A DNA stretch of 43,616 nucleotides from Paraburkholderia mimosarum LMG 23256 = NBRC 106338 (lineage in GTDB: Bacteria > Pseudomonadota > Gammaproteobacteria > Burkholderiales > Burkholderiaceae). The stretch is taken from contig NZ_BBJJ01000058.1 of NCBI RefSeq assembly GCF_000739815.1, positions 1 through 43,616 of the forward strand. The letters run 5' to 3'. Within the stretch, counting starts at the first letter, position 1. The number at the start of each line of letters is the position of its first letter. The position numbers and the translations under genes were made by a program. Positions 1 through 8,589 of this stretch are shown here, piece after piece. The notes under the pieces were generated by a model. The model had not been told where the DNA came from and did no database searches. It saw nothing but the letters and a program-made list of their open reading frames with translations.

Positions 1-812
1 CGACCGCCCTTTGTCAACGACCAGTCGGTGAGGATCGCTTCGAGGCGGCCATCGGCAAGATATTCGCCGGCGATGAATTCGGGCAACTCGGCAATTGCGA
101 GGCCGTCGAGCAGCGTGGGCAGCAGCGCATCGGAATTCGTCACGCGCAACGGGCCGGTCGGCTTGACCGGCTCCTCCTCGCCCGCAGCGTTCGTGAAGCG
201 CCACAAATCGCTGCGCGCGCGATACGCGTATGAAAGGCATGGCCGGTCCGCCAGTTCGCGCGGATGCGCGGGCCGCCCTTCGCGCTTCAGGTACGCCGGC
301 GACGCCACCACGAATTGTGTGACCGGGCACAGGCGTCGTGCCACCAGTGACGAATCAGGCAGCGCGGCAATGCGCAGTGCGGCGTCAAACCCATCGGCAA
401 CCAGATCGACTGACGCATCCGAAAGATGCAGGTCGATCGACACCTCCGGGTACGCGCGCAAGAACGCGGGCAGCAGCGGCGCGACCCAGCGCAGCCCGAA
501 CGACATCGGTACAGCCAGGCGCACCAGTCCGCGCGGCTGCACCGACATCTCGCGCGCGGCGCTTTCTGCTTCTTCGGCCTGACGGTAGATCTCTCCGGCC
601 TTCTCGCAGATCGTCCGGCCGAACTCGGTGAGCGAGAGCTGGCGCGACGTGCGGTTGAAGAGCCGCGCGCCCAGCCGGTCTTCGAGACGGGCGACGCCGC
701 GCGAGACCGTCGCCACCGACACGCCCATCGCGCGCGCCGCGGCCGCGAACGATCCTTCCTCGGCGACCTTCGCGAACATAGCAAGTCCTTCGAAATCAGG
801 CAGCTTCGCCAT
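1..812 (-). CDS. LysR-family transcriptional regulator (3' end beyond window)
   Basis: The protein begins MAKLPDFEGLAMF and has an N-terminal winged helix-turn-helix (about residues 5-65, with SFAAAARAMGVS and a TSRQLSLTEFG wing). A LysR substrate-binding domain follows, with an RLAVPMSFG strand near residue 95 and the ASPAYL motif near 170. About 270 residues are visible; LysR proteins are usually about 300, so only the last roughly 30 are missing at the window start. The ATG at 812 is chosen because it gives the complete helix-turn-helix. It is divergent from the SDR at 954, the usual arrangement for a LysR activator of its neighbour. The inducer is unknown. Family assignment is secure; the target is inference from position. 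Confidence 0.93.
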   Translation of the reverse strand, partial: MAKLPDFEGLAMFAKVAEEGSFAAAARAMGVSVATVSRGVARLEDRLGARLFNRTSRQLSLTEFGRTICEKAGEIYRQAEEAESAAREMSVQPRGLVRLAVPMSFGLRWVAPLLPAFLRAYPEVSIDLHLSDASVDLVADGFDAALRIAALPDSSLVARRLCPVTQFVVASPAYLKREGRPAHPRELADRPCLSYAYRARSDLWRFTNAAGEEEPVKPTGPLRVTNSDALLPTLLDGLAIAELPEFIAGEYLADGRLEAILTDWSLTKGG

Positions 813-840
813 TTCCCCTCATCTTTTCATTTTTGCAACG

Positions 841-856
841 ATTGATTTCAATCAAT
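841..856. promoter_or_regulatory. Inverted repeat, probable LysR box between divergent LysR and SDR
   Basis: ATTGAT-TTCA-ATCAAT is a perfect 6-bp inverted repeat with a 4-base centre. It contains the T-N11-A pattern of LysR binding sites and lies in the 141-bp divergent spacer, about 30 bp from the lysR start and 100 bp from the SDR start. Binding is inferred. Confidence 0.5.
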
Positions 857-953
857 TCTATTTCGAAAAGGCTTGGGCGTCGATATTCTCCTCACATCGC
901 AGCACGCAACACCGAACGCGGTCATCCACTTACCGAACGAAAGGAGAAGCACC

Positions 954-1718
954 ATGGCACGCAAGCTCGACAACAAGATTGCACTCGTTACCGGCGCAAC
1001 CAGCGGCATCGGCCTCGCCACCGCACAGCGTTTCGCGGCAGAAGGCGCGCACGTCTACCTCACCGGCCGCCGTCAGGCCGAACTCGATGCCGCAGTGAAC
1101 GGCATCCGCGAAGCAGGCGGCAACGCGACGGGGGTACGTGTCGATTCCACAAAGCTGGGTGAGCTCGACGCGCTGTATGCGCAGATCAAGGAAGAACAGG
1201 GGCATCTCGACGTGCTGTTCGCGAACGCCGGCGGCGGTTCGATGCTGCCGCTTGGCAGCATCACCGAAGAACACTACGACGACACCTTCGATCGCAATGT
1301 GAAGGGCGTGCTATTCACGGTGCAAAAAGCGTTGCCGCTGCTCGCCGAGGGGGCGTCGGTGATTCTTACCGGTTCAACGGCAGGCAGCGCGGGCACGGCT
1401 GCATTCAGCGTGTATTCGGCTTCGAAAGCCGCGGTGCGCGCCTTCGTACGCAGCTGGATTCTCGATCTGAAGGATCGCCGCGTCCGCGTGAATACAATCA
1501 GCCCGGGCGCGACGCGCACGCCCGGCTTGCTCGACCTCGCCGGTGACGATGCCGCCCAACGCCAGGGTCTTGCCGATTACCTGGCTGCCCAGATCCCGAT
1601 GGGGCGCCTCGGCGAGCCCGGCGAGATCGCGAGCGCGGCGCTGTTCCTGGCCTCTGACGACGCGAGCTTCGTGAACGGCATCGAACTGTTCGTCGATGGC
1701 GGGCAGCAGCAGATCTAA
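954..1718 (+). CDS. SDR-family NAD(P)-dependent oxidoreductase
   Basis: A 254-residue classical short-chain dehydrogenase. The cofactor motif TGATSGIG is at residues 13-20, FANAGGG near 88-94, the catalytic Ser lies in ILTGSTAG, and the YSASK active-site segment is near residue 155. The C-terminal GIELFVDGG is typical of the family. The start is set by AAGGAG at 941-946, 7 bases before the ATG. The substrate cannot be read from the sequence. The protein is strikingly similar along its length to the SDR at 40591-41325 (shared NVKG, FTVQ, ALPL, YSASKAAVR and SPGAT), and both genes lie opposite a LysR gene, so they look like paralogous modules. Expression is probably controlled by the divergent LysR. 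Confidence 0.93.
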   Translation: MARKLDNKIALVTGATSGIGLATAQRFAAEGAHVYLTGRRQAELDAAVNGIREAGGNATGVRVDSTKLGELDALYAQIKEEQGHLDVLFANAGGGSMLPLGSITEEHYDDTFDRNVKGVLFTVQKALPLLAEGASVILTGSTAGSAGTAAFSVYSASKAAVRAFVRSWILDLKDRRVRVNTISPGATRTPGLLDLAGDDAAQRQGLADYLAAQIPMGRLGEPGEIASAALFLASDDASFVNGIELFVDGGQQQI

Positions 1719-1791
1719 GCGCAGGCCGGGCGCGTGGATGCGGTCTTCGCCGATCGCATCCACGCCCGACGCGTACGCGCGTCTTGAGCGG

Positions 1792-2509
1792 ATGCACGTC
1801 ATGTTCGAACATCGTCCTTACCTTTCGCTTGGCGCAGTCAGGCGCGACTGGCTCGATACGCGACTGCATTTTCGCCTCGGCGAATGCGGACGCGCCGACC
1901 ATGCGCCGCTCGGCGCGCTCTATGTGTGGAACGACGATGCATTCGCGCCGCACTCGGGCTTCGACCTGCATGCTCACCGCTGCGTGGAGATCGTGACGTG
2001 GGTGCGTTCGGGTGCGATCACGTATGAAGACGACGCGGGCAATCGCGCGCGGCTCGTCGCCGATTCCGTGCAGACGATCAGTGCGGGCGCCGCGATCCAT
2101 CATACCGAGCGCAACCAGGAAAATGTGCCAGCGCGGCTATTCCCAGATCTGGCTGCATCCGCGCACGCAGGGTGGCACGTCACGTTGGGCGGCGCGTATC
2201 TGTTCGCGCGGTTGTCGCGAAGGTCGCTTCGTCACGCTGGCGAGTGGCGATCCAGAAGATGTACGTGCGGGGGCGCTTCCCGTTAATGCCGACGTGCGCG
2301 TGCGCATCGCCACGCTACGCGAAGGCACGATGGTGCATCACATGTTGTCGACGCCAGGTTCGGCGTATCTGGTTGCCGATCATGGTCGGGTTGACGTGGG
2401 ACCCGTCCGGCTCGCGCCGCGCGATGGCGTCGTCGTCAGCGATGAAGCGCAGCTTACGTTGGTTGCGCGAGACGACACCGATGTCGTGATAGTCGAGCTT
2501 TTGCGGTAG
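1792..2509 (+). pseudogene. Pirin-family protein with +1 frameshift
   Basis: The first frame (ATG at 1792 or 1801) encodes a pirin cupin half with the metal-ligand segment HAHRCVEIVTWV and the second ligand motif IHHTERNQ, and is on track up to PARLF. Homology then continues in another frame as QIWLHPRTQGG and on to VIVELLR at 2507-2509. The shift falls at the CCC of 2142-2144, where one extra C moves the frame. Pirins are iron cupins with quercetinase or regulatory roles. Downstream of the SDR by about 75 bases, so probably once co-transcribed. It could be a true pseudogene or a sequencing error in a short C run. Confidence 0.8.
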
Positions 2510-3560
2510 AGATATTGTGCCGTTGGGCTCGAGCGACGACATTCCCCCTGGTTTCCGCGTTTTCCGCAAGACTCGGTTCGGTAGCTTTAAATGGCTGTTT
2601 TGCGATAAGAAGCCGACGTTGATCCCGCGTGGCCGGATGTCTGCAACGGGTCGATATGACCCATTCGCTTTCGCACCGAACCGAGGCGTTCCCTTCCGCG
2701 CCTTCATTGAACTGCAACGCATGAAGAGATGCCACCCACCGCCCAGCGATGCAGTTTGGCTATCTTTGCGTTATGCGAGTCGACCGTCGGCCAGCACCGC
2801 TAGCGCATGTAGTGAGTGGGATTTGATGAGCGCGGCGTCAAGCGGTCCTACGTCACCCACCGTTGTGCCAGTGGTGGTGTTCCCAACCCTTGTGGCAACC
2901 ACCGCCCTGGCACTGACCATAGCCGCCGACCACCGGTGGCCCATGCACGACTGGCGGTGGATAGGACTGGTAGACATAGGTACCCGGCGCCCCATATGCA
3001 CCCAGGGGTGCATATTCAAAGGACTGATTCGCTCCGAAACCTGCCGGACGCCCTATGAGGTCATTTCATCCATTCCCGTCGTTCGAGTATCGGCGAAGGT
3101 CGAGCGTGGATAGATCGCTTTCCTGACATTATCGAGTTCCCGGGTCGCGAGTGACCGGTGTCTCGGATGCCGTCCTTGTATTTTCGACCCAATGCGGTCA
3201 TCCCGGGATTCGGATTGGACGCGAGAAAGCGGACATTGACCACAGAGGGGATGTCTCCCGGAGGGTTCCGGGAGAGCTCCTTGAGTCGCTCTACAGGCCC
3301 AGCGTCGTCACCAGTATCTTTGAGCTTGCCGTGACGTCGCTTGAAGATAGGTTACCTTGCTAGACCTGCTCGGGCTACCTAGACTTCATCAAACGTCCAA
3401 TCGCGTTCCGAGCTAGCCGAACCAGTTCGTCTTCGAGCCAGCAAATATGGAGGTTCGTAGTCCAATCCGTCTGCGAGTGCCGGCCACGGTCGCAAAGCTT
3501 TCCCGAGTTGAATAAGAAAACAGAGAGGCTACTGTCGATGCCGCTACCCAGGAGGGAACC
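2510..3560. other. Gene-poor stretch, about 1 kb
   Basis: No open frame here has a convincing start, ribosome site and protein-like composition. Base composition is more mixed than in the neighbouring genes. The only protein-like segment is the minus-strand fragment at 2853-3065, listed separately. The right end carries the strong ribosome site for the gene at 3561. Likely an old insertion or deletion scar. Confidence 0.5.
2853..3065 (-). pseudogene. 3' remnant of a small Pro/Gly/His-rich protein
   Basis: Minus-strand frame open for 71 codons with no ATG. It reads RPAGFGANQSFEY, then TYVYQSYPPPVVHGPP, then GGYGQCQGGG and KGWEHHHWHNGG before a stop. Tyr/Pro/Gly-rich segments with a His-rich end resemble small envelope or lipoprotein-like proteins common in this group. 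The 5' end with any signal peptide is missing. Protein-like composition is seen; the identity is not known. Confidence 0.3.
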
Positions 3561-5885
3561 ATGCTCCCGCTCATTCTTGGACCACGATATAACATCCGCG
3601 TCACCTGCGATGCCAGCCCAAGCAACGACCGAAGTGAATCGACGATAGAAGTCAATCCGACCAATCCGTACAACATGGTCGGGTCGTCCAAACGATTCAC
3701 CGACCCGCACACCTATGCGTTCTCGCTTGCCACGTATTCGACATTCGACGCGGGCCGATCGTGGCAGGAGGCGGCGCCCCTCGGGCTCCTCGCAGGCTGG
3801 GACGGCGTTTCAGATCCGACGGTCGCCTTCGACGATGTCGGAGGTGCGTATCTCGTTGCTCTTCCGTTTCAGGGACCCGAGCCGATGGCCATCGCGGTGT
3901 ACAAGTCTACGGACGGTGGTTTGACCTGGTCCCCTCCGAACCTCATTCACTCGGCGCCGGGCGATGACAAGCAATCAGCCGCAGGCGATACGAATCCGGG
4001 AAGCCCCTATCATGGCCGTGTTTACGCCGCTTGGGACGGTCCGGGTGGCATGCTCTTCGGGCGCACGATCGACTACGGCGCCAGCTGGCGCGGCACCGGT
4101 GCGAACCCGGTCGGAACGTCCCTTGCTCCGGACTCTTTCGGACCTCAAGTCGTCGTGGCTGCGGACAGCAGCGTCTACATCTTCTTCATCGCTGGCAACG
4201 ACATTGAGTTTGTCAAATCCACCGATGGTGGGGATTCGTTCTCGAACCCGACTACCGTCGCGAGCGGCATCACGGGTTTACCTGGCCAGCTACCCGGGGG
4301 GACGTTCCGAACGCCCACGGTCGCAACGGCCTGTGTTGGAGCAAATGCGAGCGACATGGTTGTTGCCTGGGCCGACTATCGACAGGGCGTCGCACGCATC
4401 TACTATGCGCGATCCAACAATGGTGGTGCCGCCTGGCAGGCGGGCAGCGGCTCCGGCATGCCGCTGATGAGCGGTGGCGCTGTCTCTGCGCCGGATCAGC
4501 ACGAGTTCCAGCCTCAACTCGCCTGCACGCCTCAGGGAGACGTTGGCTGCGATTTCTATCTCTTCGGGCCTAAGGGAGGCGGAACGACGCCGCTGATCGA
4601 CGTGGTCCTGACAGTGTCCGCCGACAACGCGGCAACTTTCGTGGACCGGGTTACGGTGACGGAGATGCCTTGGGACCCGACAGTCGATGCCGTTTGGGCG
4701 CACGGAGATCCCAACGTCACCTTCATTGGTGATTACTTCGGTCTCGCGGCGAGTCCGCTTGGCTTCTTCCCGTTCTGGTTGGATACGCGTACCGGAACCC
4801 AGGAAATGTTTACCGCACGTGTCGCGGTCCGCCCCGCGAACGTCTACATCCGTGACTCCTCAAGCGATACGGGAATGGTCCCGTCACCCGGCTATCATTG
4901 GGAAGCACCGGACCTGATCGTACGCCGGCAGCAGGACGGGAATACTGTCTGGATCGATCAGGATCTGTTGCGGGACGGTGTAACGGATCATTTCATCTAC
5001 GGCAAGATAACGAACCTTGGGCCCAATCCCGCGGAGAACGTCACGCTTGCGGTCACCGTAGGCAACTATCCCGCGCTCGATGCGCTGCCCGGATTGGAGT
5101 TTCGTTACCCGCAGGATTGGTATCCGGGCGACTGGCAGACGGCGGCGGTCCAGCAGAGGCACCTGTATCTGGGTGAGGGTGCACCGCTGAATCTCGCGGT
5201 GGGCGCTACGCGTATCTTCGGCCCCATTCGCTGGCCGGCCGCGCAAATTCCTCAGGAGGGCACATGGCACCCATGCCTTCTGGCCGAGTCCCGTGGAAAC
5301 AACAATGACTCTGCGGGTGGGCTCAATGCAGCGCCAGTGCTGGTCGCGCCCGGTACGTGCGATTACGGCAGCTACTTCTGGGGTGACAACAACGTCTGTC
5401 AACGCAACCTGTCATACGCACATGTCTTCGCCAAGGCCGAGAGCCTGGTCGAGTTTCCCTTCATCATCGGCAGCCCGTACAGTCACGCAAGGCTGATCGA
5501 GGTTATCGTCCACAAGGACAACCGGCTCGATGACGTGCCGATGATTCTCGAACAGCTTCCGCCCAGGAAGGGGGAGAAACCATCTGTACCTGACAGGAAC
5601 CACATGCATGGCGCCAAGCTTGCTGGCAAGCATTGGAACCTGACCCATCGAGTGGCTGGAGTCGGCTTTGCGATTGAGCCAGGGCAGATGCTCCGGCTAA
5701 AGTTATCGGTCAGGATTCCAGAAAATTTCGATCTCGATGCGCCGGCCAAAGTGACCCTATTCCAGCACAACGACAGCCATGTCATGACCGGCAGCGCCAT
5801 CCTGGAACTTGTTCGCGCTCACGCTAACCACGCGAACCACGACCCTAAAAAACGTGATTCTTCGACGCGCAAAAAGGGGCGATGA
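3561..5885 (+). CDS. BNR/Asp-box repeat (sialidase-fold) protein, long paralog
   Basis: A 774-residue protein preceded by a very strong ribosome site (AGGAGGG at 3550-3556). The N-terminal about 430 residues form a beta-propeller-like region with Asp-box motifs: STDGGLTWS near 117, TIDYGASW near 175, STDGGDSF near 220 and SNNGGAAW near 290. It also has the FIGDYFGL segment shared with its neighbour. Residues about 440-770 are an extra beta-rich region absent from the paralog, with a CARDB-like stretch (YGKITNLGPNPAENVTL), and the tail is Lys/Arg-rich. No signal peptide or membrane segment is visible, so location and substrate are open. Sialidase catalytic Arg triad residues cannot be confidently placed, so glycosidase activity should not be assumed. 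Confidence 0.85.
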   Translation: MLPLILGPRYNIRVTCDASPSNDRSESTIEVNPTNPYNMVGSSKRFTDPHTYAFSLATYSTFDAGRSWQEAAPLGLLAGWDGVSDPTVAFDDVGGAYLVALPFQGPEPMAIAVYKSTDGGLTWSPPNLIHSAPGDDKQSAAGDTNPGSPYHGRVYAAWDGPGGMLFGRTIDYGASWRGTGANPVGTSLAPDSFGPQVVVAADSSVYIFFIAGNDIEFVKSTDGGDSFSNPTTVASGITGLPGQLPGGTFRTPTVATACVGANASDMVVAWADYRQGVARIYYARSNNGGAAWQAGSGSGMPLMSGGAVSAPDQHEFQPQLACTPQGDVGCDFYLFGPKGGGTTPLIDVVLTVSADNAATFVDRVTVTEMPWDPTVDAVWAHGDPNVTFIGDYFGLAASPLGFFPFWLDTRTGTQEMFTARVAVRPANVYIRDSSSDTGMVPSPGYHWEAPDLIVRRQQDGNTVWIDQDLLRDGVTDHFIYGKITNLGPNPAENVTLAVTVGNYPALDALPGLEFRYPQDWYPGDWQTAAVQQRHLYLGEGAPLNLAVGATRIFGPIRWPAAQIPQEGTWHPCLLAESRGNNNDSAGGLNAAPVLVAPGTCDYGSYFWGDNNVCQRNLSYAHVFAKAESLVEFPFIIGSPYSHARLIEVIVHKDNRLDDVPMILEQLPPRKGEKPSVPDRNHMHGAKLAGKHWNLTHRVAGVGFAIEPGQMLRLKLSVRIPENFDLDAPAKVTLFQHNDSHVMTGSAILELVRAHANHANHDPKKRDSSTRKKGR

Positions 5886-6002
5886 CACCACGCACGACTC
5901 AACTTTTCGTGTTCATTGAATGCAATTCATAAGACCGGCCTGCCTACGCCGTTCTGTACTGATGCAATTGCAAAACTCCTTCGGCAGACGGATTGATCAA
6001 GC

Positions 6003-6019
6003 TGGGGTGCAGAGCCCCA
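6003..6019. repeat. Short hairpin downstream of first BNR gene
   Basis: TGGGG and CCCCA pair around a 7-base loop, about 120 bases after the stop of the first BNR gene. No T-run follows, so it is not a standard intrinsic terminator. Confidence 0.35.
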
Positions 6020-6046
6020 ACAGGCGGTACCATCGGTGTCCTTTCC

Positions 6047-6080
6047 ATGGTTCTGGTCACGTCTTCGTGACCAGAACCAT
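6047..6080. repeat. Perfect 15-bp-stem hairpin before second BNR gene
   Basis: Arms at 6047-6061 and 6066-6080 are exact reverse complements around a TCTT loop. The element ends 42 bases before the ATG of the second BNR gene. There is no T-run after it. It could be an mRNA stabiliser or processing site, an attenuator, or a protein-binding dyad. Confidence 0.75.
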
Positions 6081-6122
6081 GAACGGAGGATTTGCGGCGC
6101 ACTCTCACCGACAGGGGGGATC

Positions 6123-7658
6123 ATGTCGAATATCCAGGTCACGCACGATTCGAGCGTAAACAACGCTAGAAGCGAAAGCAATATCGTCGTCAATCCCAAC
6201 AACCCGAAACAGATCGTCGCGGGTTCCAAGAAGTTCAAGGACATTCACAACTACGACTTTATTCTGGCAACCGAATACTCCACGGATGGCGGTCTCTCGT
6301 GGCATGATTCTGCTGCCTTTACGCTATCTGGTTTTACGCTTCTCACTGACCCTGCCCTCGCATGGGACGACGTCGGAAACGTTTATCTAGTTGGTCTGTC
6401 AGGGAACAATCCGCCGACCTTCGATACCGTTGGCATCGTGATCTACGGGTCAACGGACGGCGGGCAGACCTGGAGTGCGCCGAAGCCGATCCACAACAGC
6501 GCTGGCGACGACAAGCAGTGGGCGGCAGGCGATGCGAATCCGGCGAGTCCGTTTCATGGCCGCGTCTACGCGGTATGGGACGACGGATCCGACATGCGTT
6601 TTGCACGCACCACAGACCATGGCGCGACCTGGGTCGGCACAGGCGTGGGCGCCACCCCGGCGGGTACGGTACTCGTCAACGATTCGTTTTCGCCGGAGAT
6701 CAACGTCGCCGCTAACGGCGACATCTATATCGTCTGGATCGCGGGAAACGAGATCAAGATGATCGTCTCGACGGACGGAGGTGACAGTTTTTCGCCCGCC
6801 ACATCGCCTGCCACAGGGGTTACGACGCTCGACGCAGGATTGCCGGCGCCGCATGGGTGGCCGGTGTTTCCCGGCGGAACCTTTCGCGTGCTGACGATTC
6901 CATCAGCCAGTGTGTTCGGGAGCACGATCGCCGTGGCATGGGCCGACTTCCGCGAAGGTGTGTCCCGCATCTACTGCGCAGTGTCGACTGACGGCGGAGC
7001 CAGCTGGCCCACCGGCCTGTCCGGAAAGCCATTACTGGCGGAACCGATAAGCACCAGTTTGCAACACTTTCACCCGCAGATCGTCTTCGATCCCGGTGGC
7101 GTGATCGGGTGTGCCTTTTATGAGTTTGGCCCCAAACCGTCCACGCCGCTCATCGATGTGATCATCGCCCAGTCCGTTGACGGTGGGGCTTCGTTCAGTC
7201 GGGCTACCGTGACTGACCAGCCTTGGGATCCGGCCATCGACGCGCCGTGGTCTCATGGAGATTCTAACGTCACGTTTATCGGCGATTACTTCGGGCTGGA
7301 CGCCAGCACTCGGGGGTTCTATCCGCTCTGGACAGATACGCGGACCGGTATTCAGGAACTCTGGACCGACATTGTGCAGGCCCATGCGCGGGTCACGATT
7401 CCGCCCGGTCTGTACGGGCAGGTTGCCCAGATTCTAGACGGCATCATTCAGGACGGCGGCGGGGACCAGATCGTGGGCGGACATATCGTTCATATTCCGC
7501 CCTGGGGGCCCGAGCTGGATATTCTGCTGGGTGTGGCGATTCAGCGGATCGCCACACTTGTCGCCAGCCCCGGGGGCATCGCCATTCAGAGAGCGGCGAT
7601 GGCCATGGTGGCGCACGTAGCTCAACAGGAAATAAAGCGTCTTGAAGGCAAAGAATAA
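6123..7658 (+). CDS. BNR/Asp-box repeat (sialidase-fold) protein, short paralog
   Basis: A 511-residue protein starting MSNIQVTHDSSV, with a G-rich ribosome site (AGGGGGG) just upstream. It aligns with the N-terminal propeller region of the preceding gene: a shared VNPNNP-type opening, GSTDGGQTWS near 114, a TTDHGATW segment, STDGGDSFSP near 218, STDGGASW near 285, VDGGASFS near 350 and FIGDYFGLDAS. The C-terminal about 80 residues differ, being hydrophobic and Ala/Ile/Gly-rich around YGQVAQILDGIIQDGG. No signal peptide is seen. The tandem copies suggest duplication and divergence. Function is unassigned; the propeller may act as a binding or glycan-processing fold. Confidence 0.85.
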   Translation: MSNIQVTHDSSVNNARSESNIVVNPNNPKQIVAGSKKFKDIHNYDFILATEYSTDGGLSWHDSAAFTLSGFTLLTDPALAWDDVGNVYLVGLSGNNPPTFDTVGIVIYGSTDGGQTWSAPKPIHNSAGDDKQWAAGDANPASPFHGRVYAVWDDGSDMRFARTTDHGATWVGTGVGATPAGTVLVNDSFSPEINVAANGDIYIVWIAGNEIKMIVSTDGGDSFSPATSPATGVTTLDAGLPAPHGWPVFPGGTFRVLTIPSASVFGSTIAVAWADFREGVSRIYCAVSTDGGASWPTGLSGKPLLAEPISTSLQHFHPQIVFDPGGVIGCAFYEFGPKPSTPLIDVIIAQSVDGGASFSRATVTDQPWDPAIDAPWSHGDSNVTFIGDYFGLDASTRGFYPLWTDTRTGIQELWTDIVQAHARVTIPPGLYGQVAQILDGIIQDGGGDQIVGGHIVHIPPWGPELDILLGVAIQRIATLVASPGGIAIQRAAMAMVAHVAQQEIKRLEGKE

Positions 7659-7770
7659 GTGAGCAGCGTCGCGTGCGACGATTCACCAGCAAGATGACTC
7701 ATTTCGTGGCGGCTGCTGCGGGTCTGCGTGCGCATTTTTGCGTCGCGGGCGGCGAGTCGCGGCAATCCAT

Positions 7771-8304
7771 CTATGCGCCGCCATCGAGCTTGACCTTGAG
7801 GCGCCGCACCGCTTCAGCCGATTCGGCATCGATCTGCTTGCGCAGAGCCGCCCAGTTGAGCAGCGAGAACAGCAGAGTTGGCGCCCGGTAGGTAAAATCG
7901 CGCTCGAACCGCGTGCCGGCGCCGACCGGCGTCAGCGTGTATGTGACGGTTCCTGCTTTCCTCCCATCGATGTCGCCGTCAATGCTCCAGAATGTCGGAG
8001 CGCGGCGTCCCGCCACCGTCCAGACGACCGTTCCATTGCGGCCCGCCACCCTGAAGTCCTCGGTCACCTTTTCTCCAACTTGCAGCGAATGATCGGTGGC
8101 GCCACGCACTGCCAGCGACGATGGATGCCATGCCGGCCAGTTTGCGGGTGTCGACACATATTCGAACACTTCTTCAGGCGCTCGCTGGATCATGACCTCG
8201 CTGTGAATTTGCGTCATCGGCTGCCAGGGTAGTGGCACAAAAAGCAGCACGACAATCGCGCAGATCGTTATGAGCACAGGGAGAACTGTCCTGCGAAAAA
8301 GCAT
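7771..8304 (-). CDS. SRPBCC-family (polyketide cyclase/START-like) membrane-anchored protein
   Basis: A 177-residue protein with one N-terminal hydrophobic segment (about residues 6-28, TVLPVLITICAIVVLLFVPL), followed by a START-like lipid/ligand-binding domain. That domain opens with the typical IQRAPEEVFEYVSTPANWPAWHPSS and ends with an amphipathic helix (LLNWAALRKQIDAESAEAVRRLK). The family binds hydrophobic ligands in a helix-grip cavity. The ATG at 8304 is chosen because it begins directly before the anchor; longer upstream extension is Arg/His-rich and not protein-like. It is divergent from the RHH regulator. Ligand unknown. Confidence 0.85.
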   Translation of the reverse strand: MLFRRTVLPVLITICAIVVLLFVPLPWQPMTQIHSEVMIQRAPEEVFEYVSTPANWPAWHPSSLAVRGATDHSLQVGEKVTEDFRVAGRNGTVVWTVAGRRAPTFWSIDGDIDGRKAGTVTYTLTPVGAGTRFERDFTYRAPTLLFSLLNWAALRKQIDAESAEAVRRLKVKLDGGA

Positions 8305-8531
8305 GGCATGGGGCTCGCAGAAAAGGGGGCTGCCTCCACTATAGACACGGTCGCCATGCCGTAGCGGTATGGCAACGGGGCATTGCAACGCTTGATGGTG
8401 ACCCAATCGCACCCTTCCGCATACCTGGCGACCCAATGGAAGACGCGCGTGTGCCGAGGCGTGGCCGGACTGCGATTGGCGCGCCGCTGCCGGAAGCGCA
8501 CCTGGCACGATTTCAGCCGAAGCTAAGAATC

Positions 8532-8560
8532 TTGCATAGCAGCAAAATCCATCCTATAAC
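8532..8560 (+). promoter_or_regulatory. Sigma-70-type promoter of the RHH regulator
   Basis: TTGCAT at 8532-8537 and TATAAC at 8555-8560 are separated by exactly 17 bases. This predicts transcription starting near 8567, upstream of the ATG at 8590. The -10 element is embedded in the symmetric operator at 8549-8586. Confidence 0.65.
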
Positions 8561-8586
8561 CATCCACATGGATGGCAACTGGATGG
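8549..8586. promoter_or_regulatory. Four-site symmetric operator, probable RHH autorepression site
   Basis: CCATCC occurs at 8549-8554 and 8560-8565, and its complement GGATGG at 8570-8575 and 8581-8586. Steps are 11, 10 and 11 bases, about one helical turn each, and the whole array is symmetric about 8567/8568. It covers the -10 element, the predicted start and the leader. This is the geometry expected for cooperative ribbon-helix-helix dimers. Confidence 0.7.
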
Positions 8587-8589
8587 AAG

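Noticed and set aside
2517..3113. Plus-strand open frame of 198 codons in the gene-poor region
   Set aside because: It has no ribosome site, mixed codon use and no recognisable domain, and it overlaps a more protein-like fragment on the other strand.
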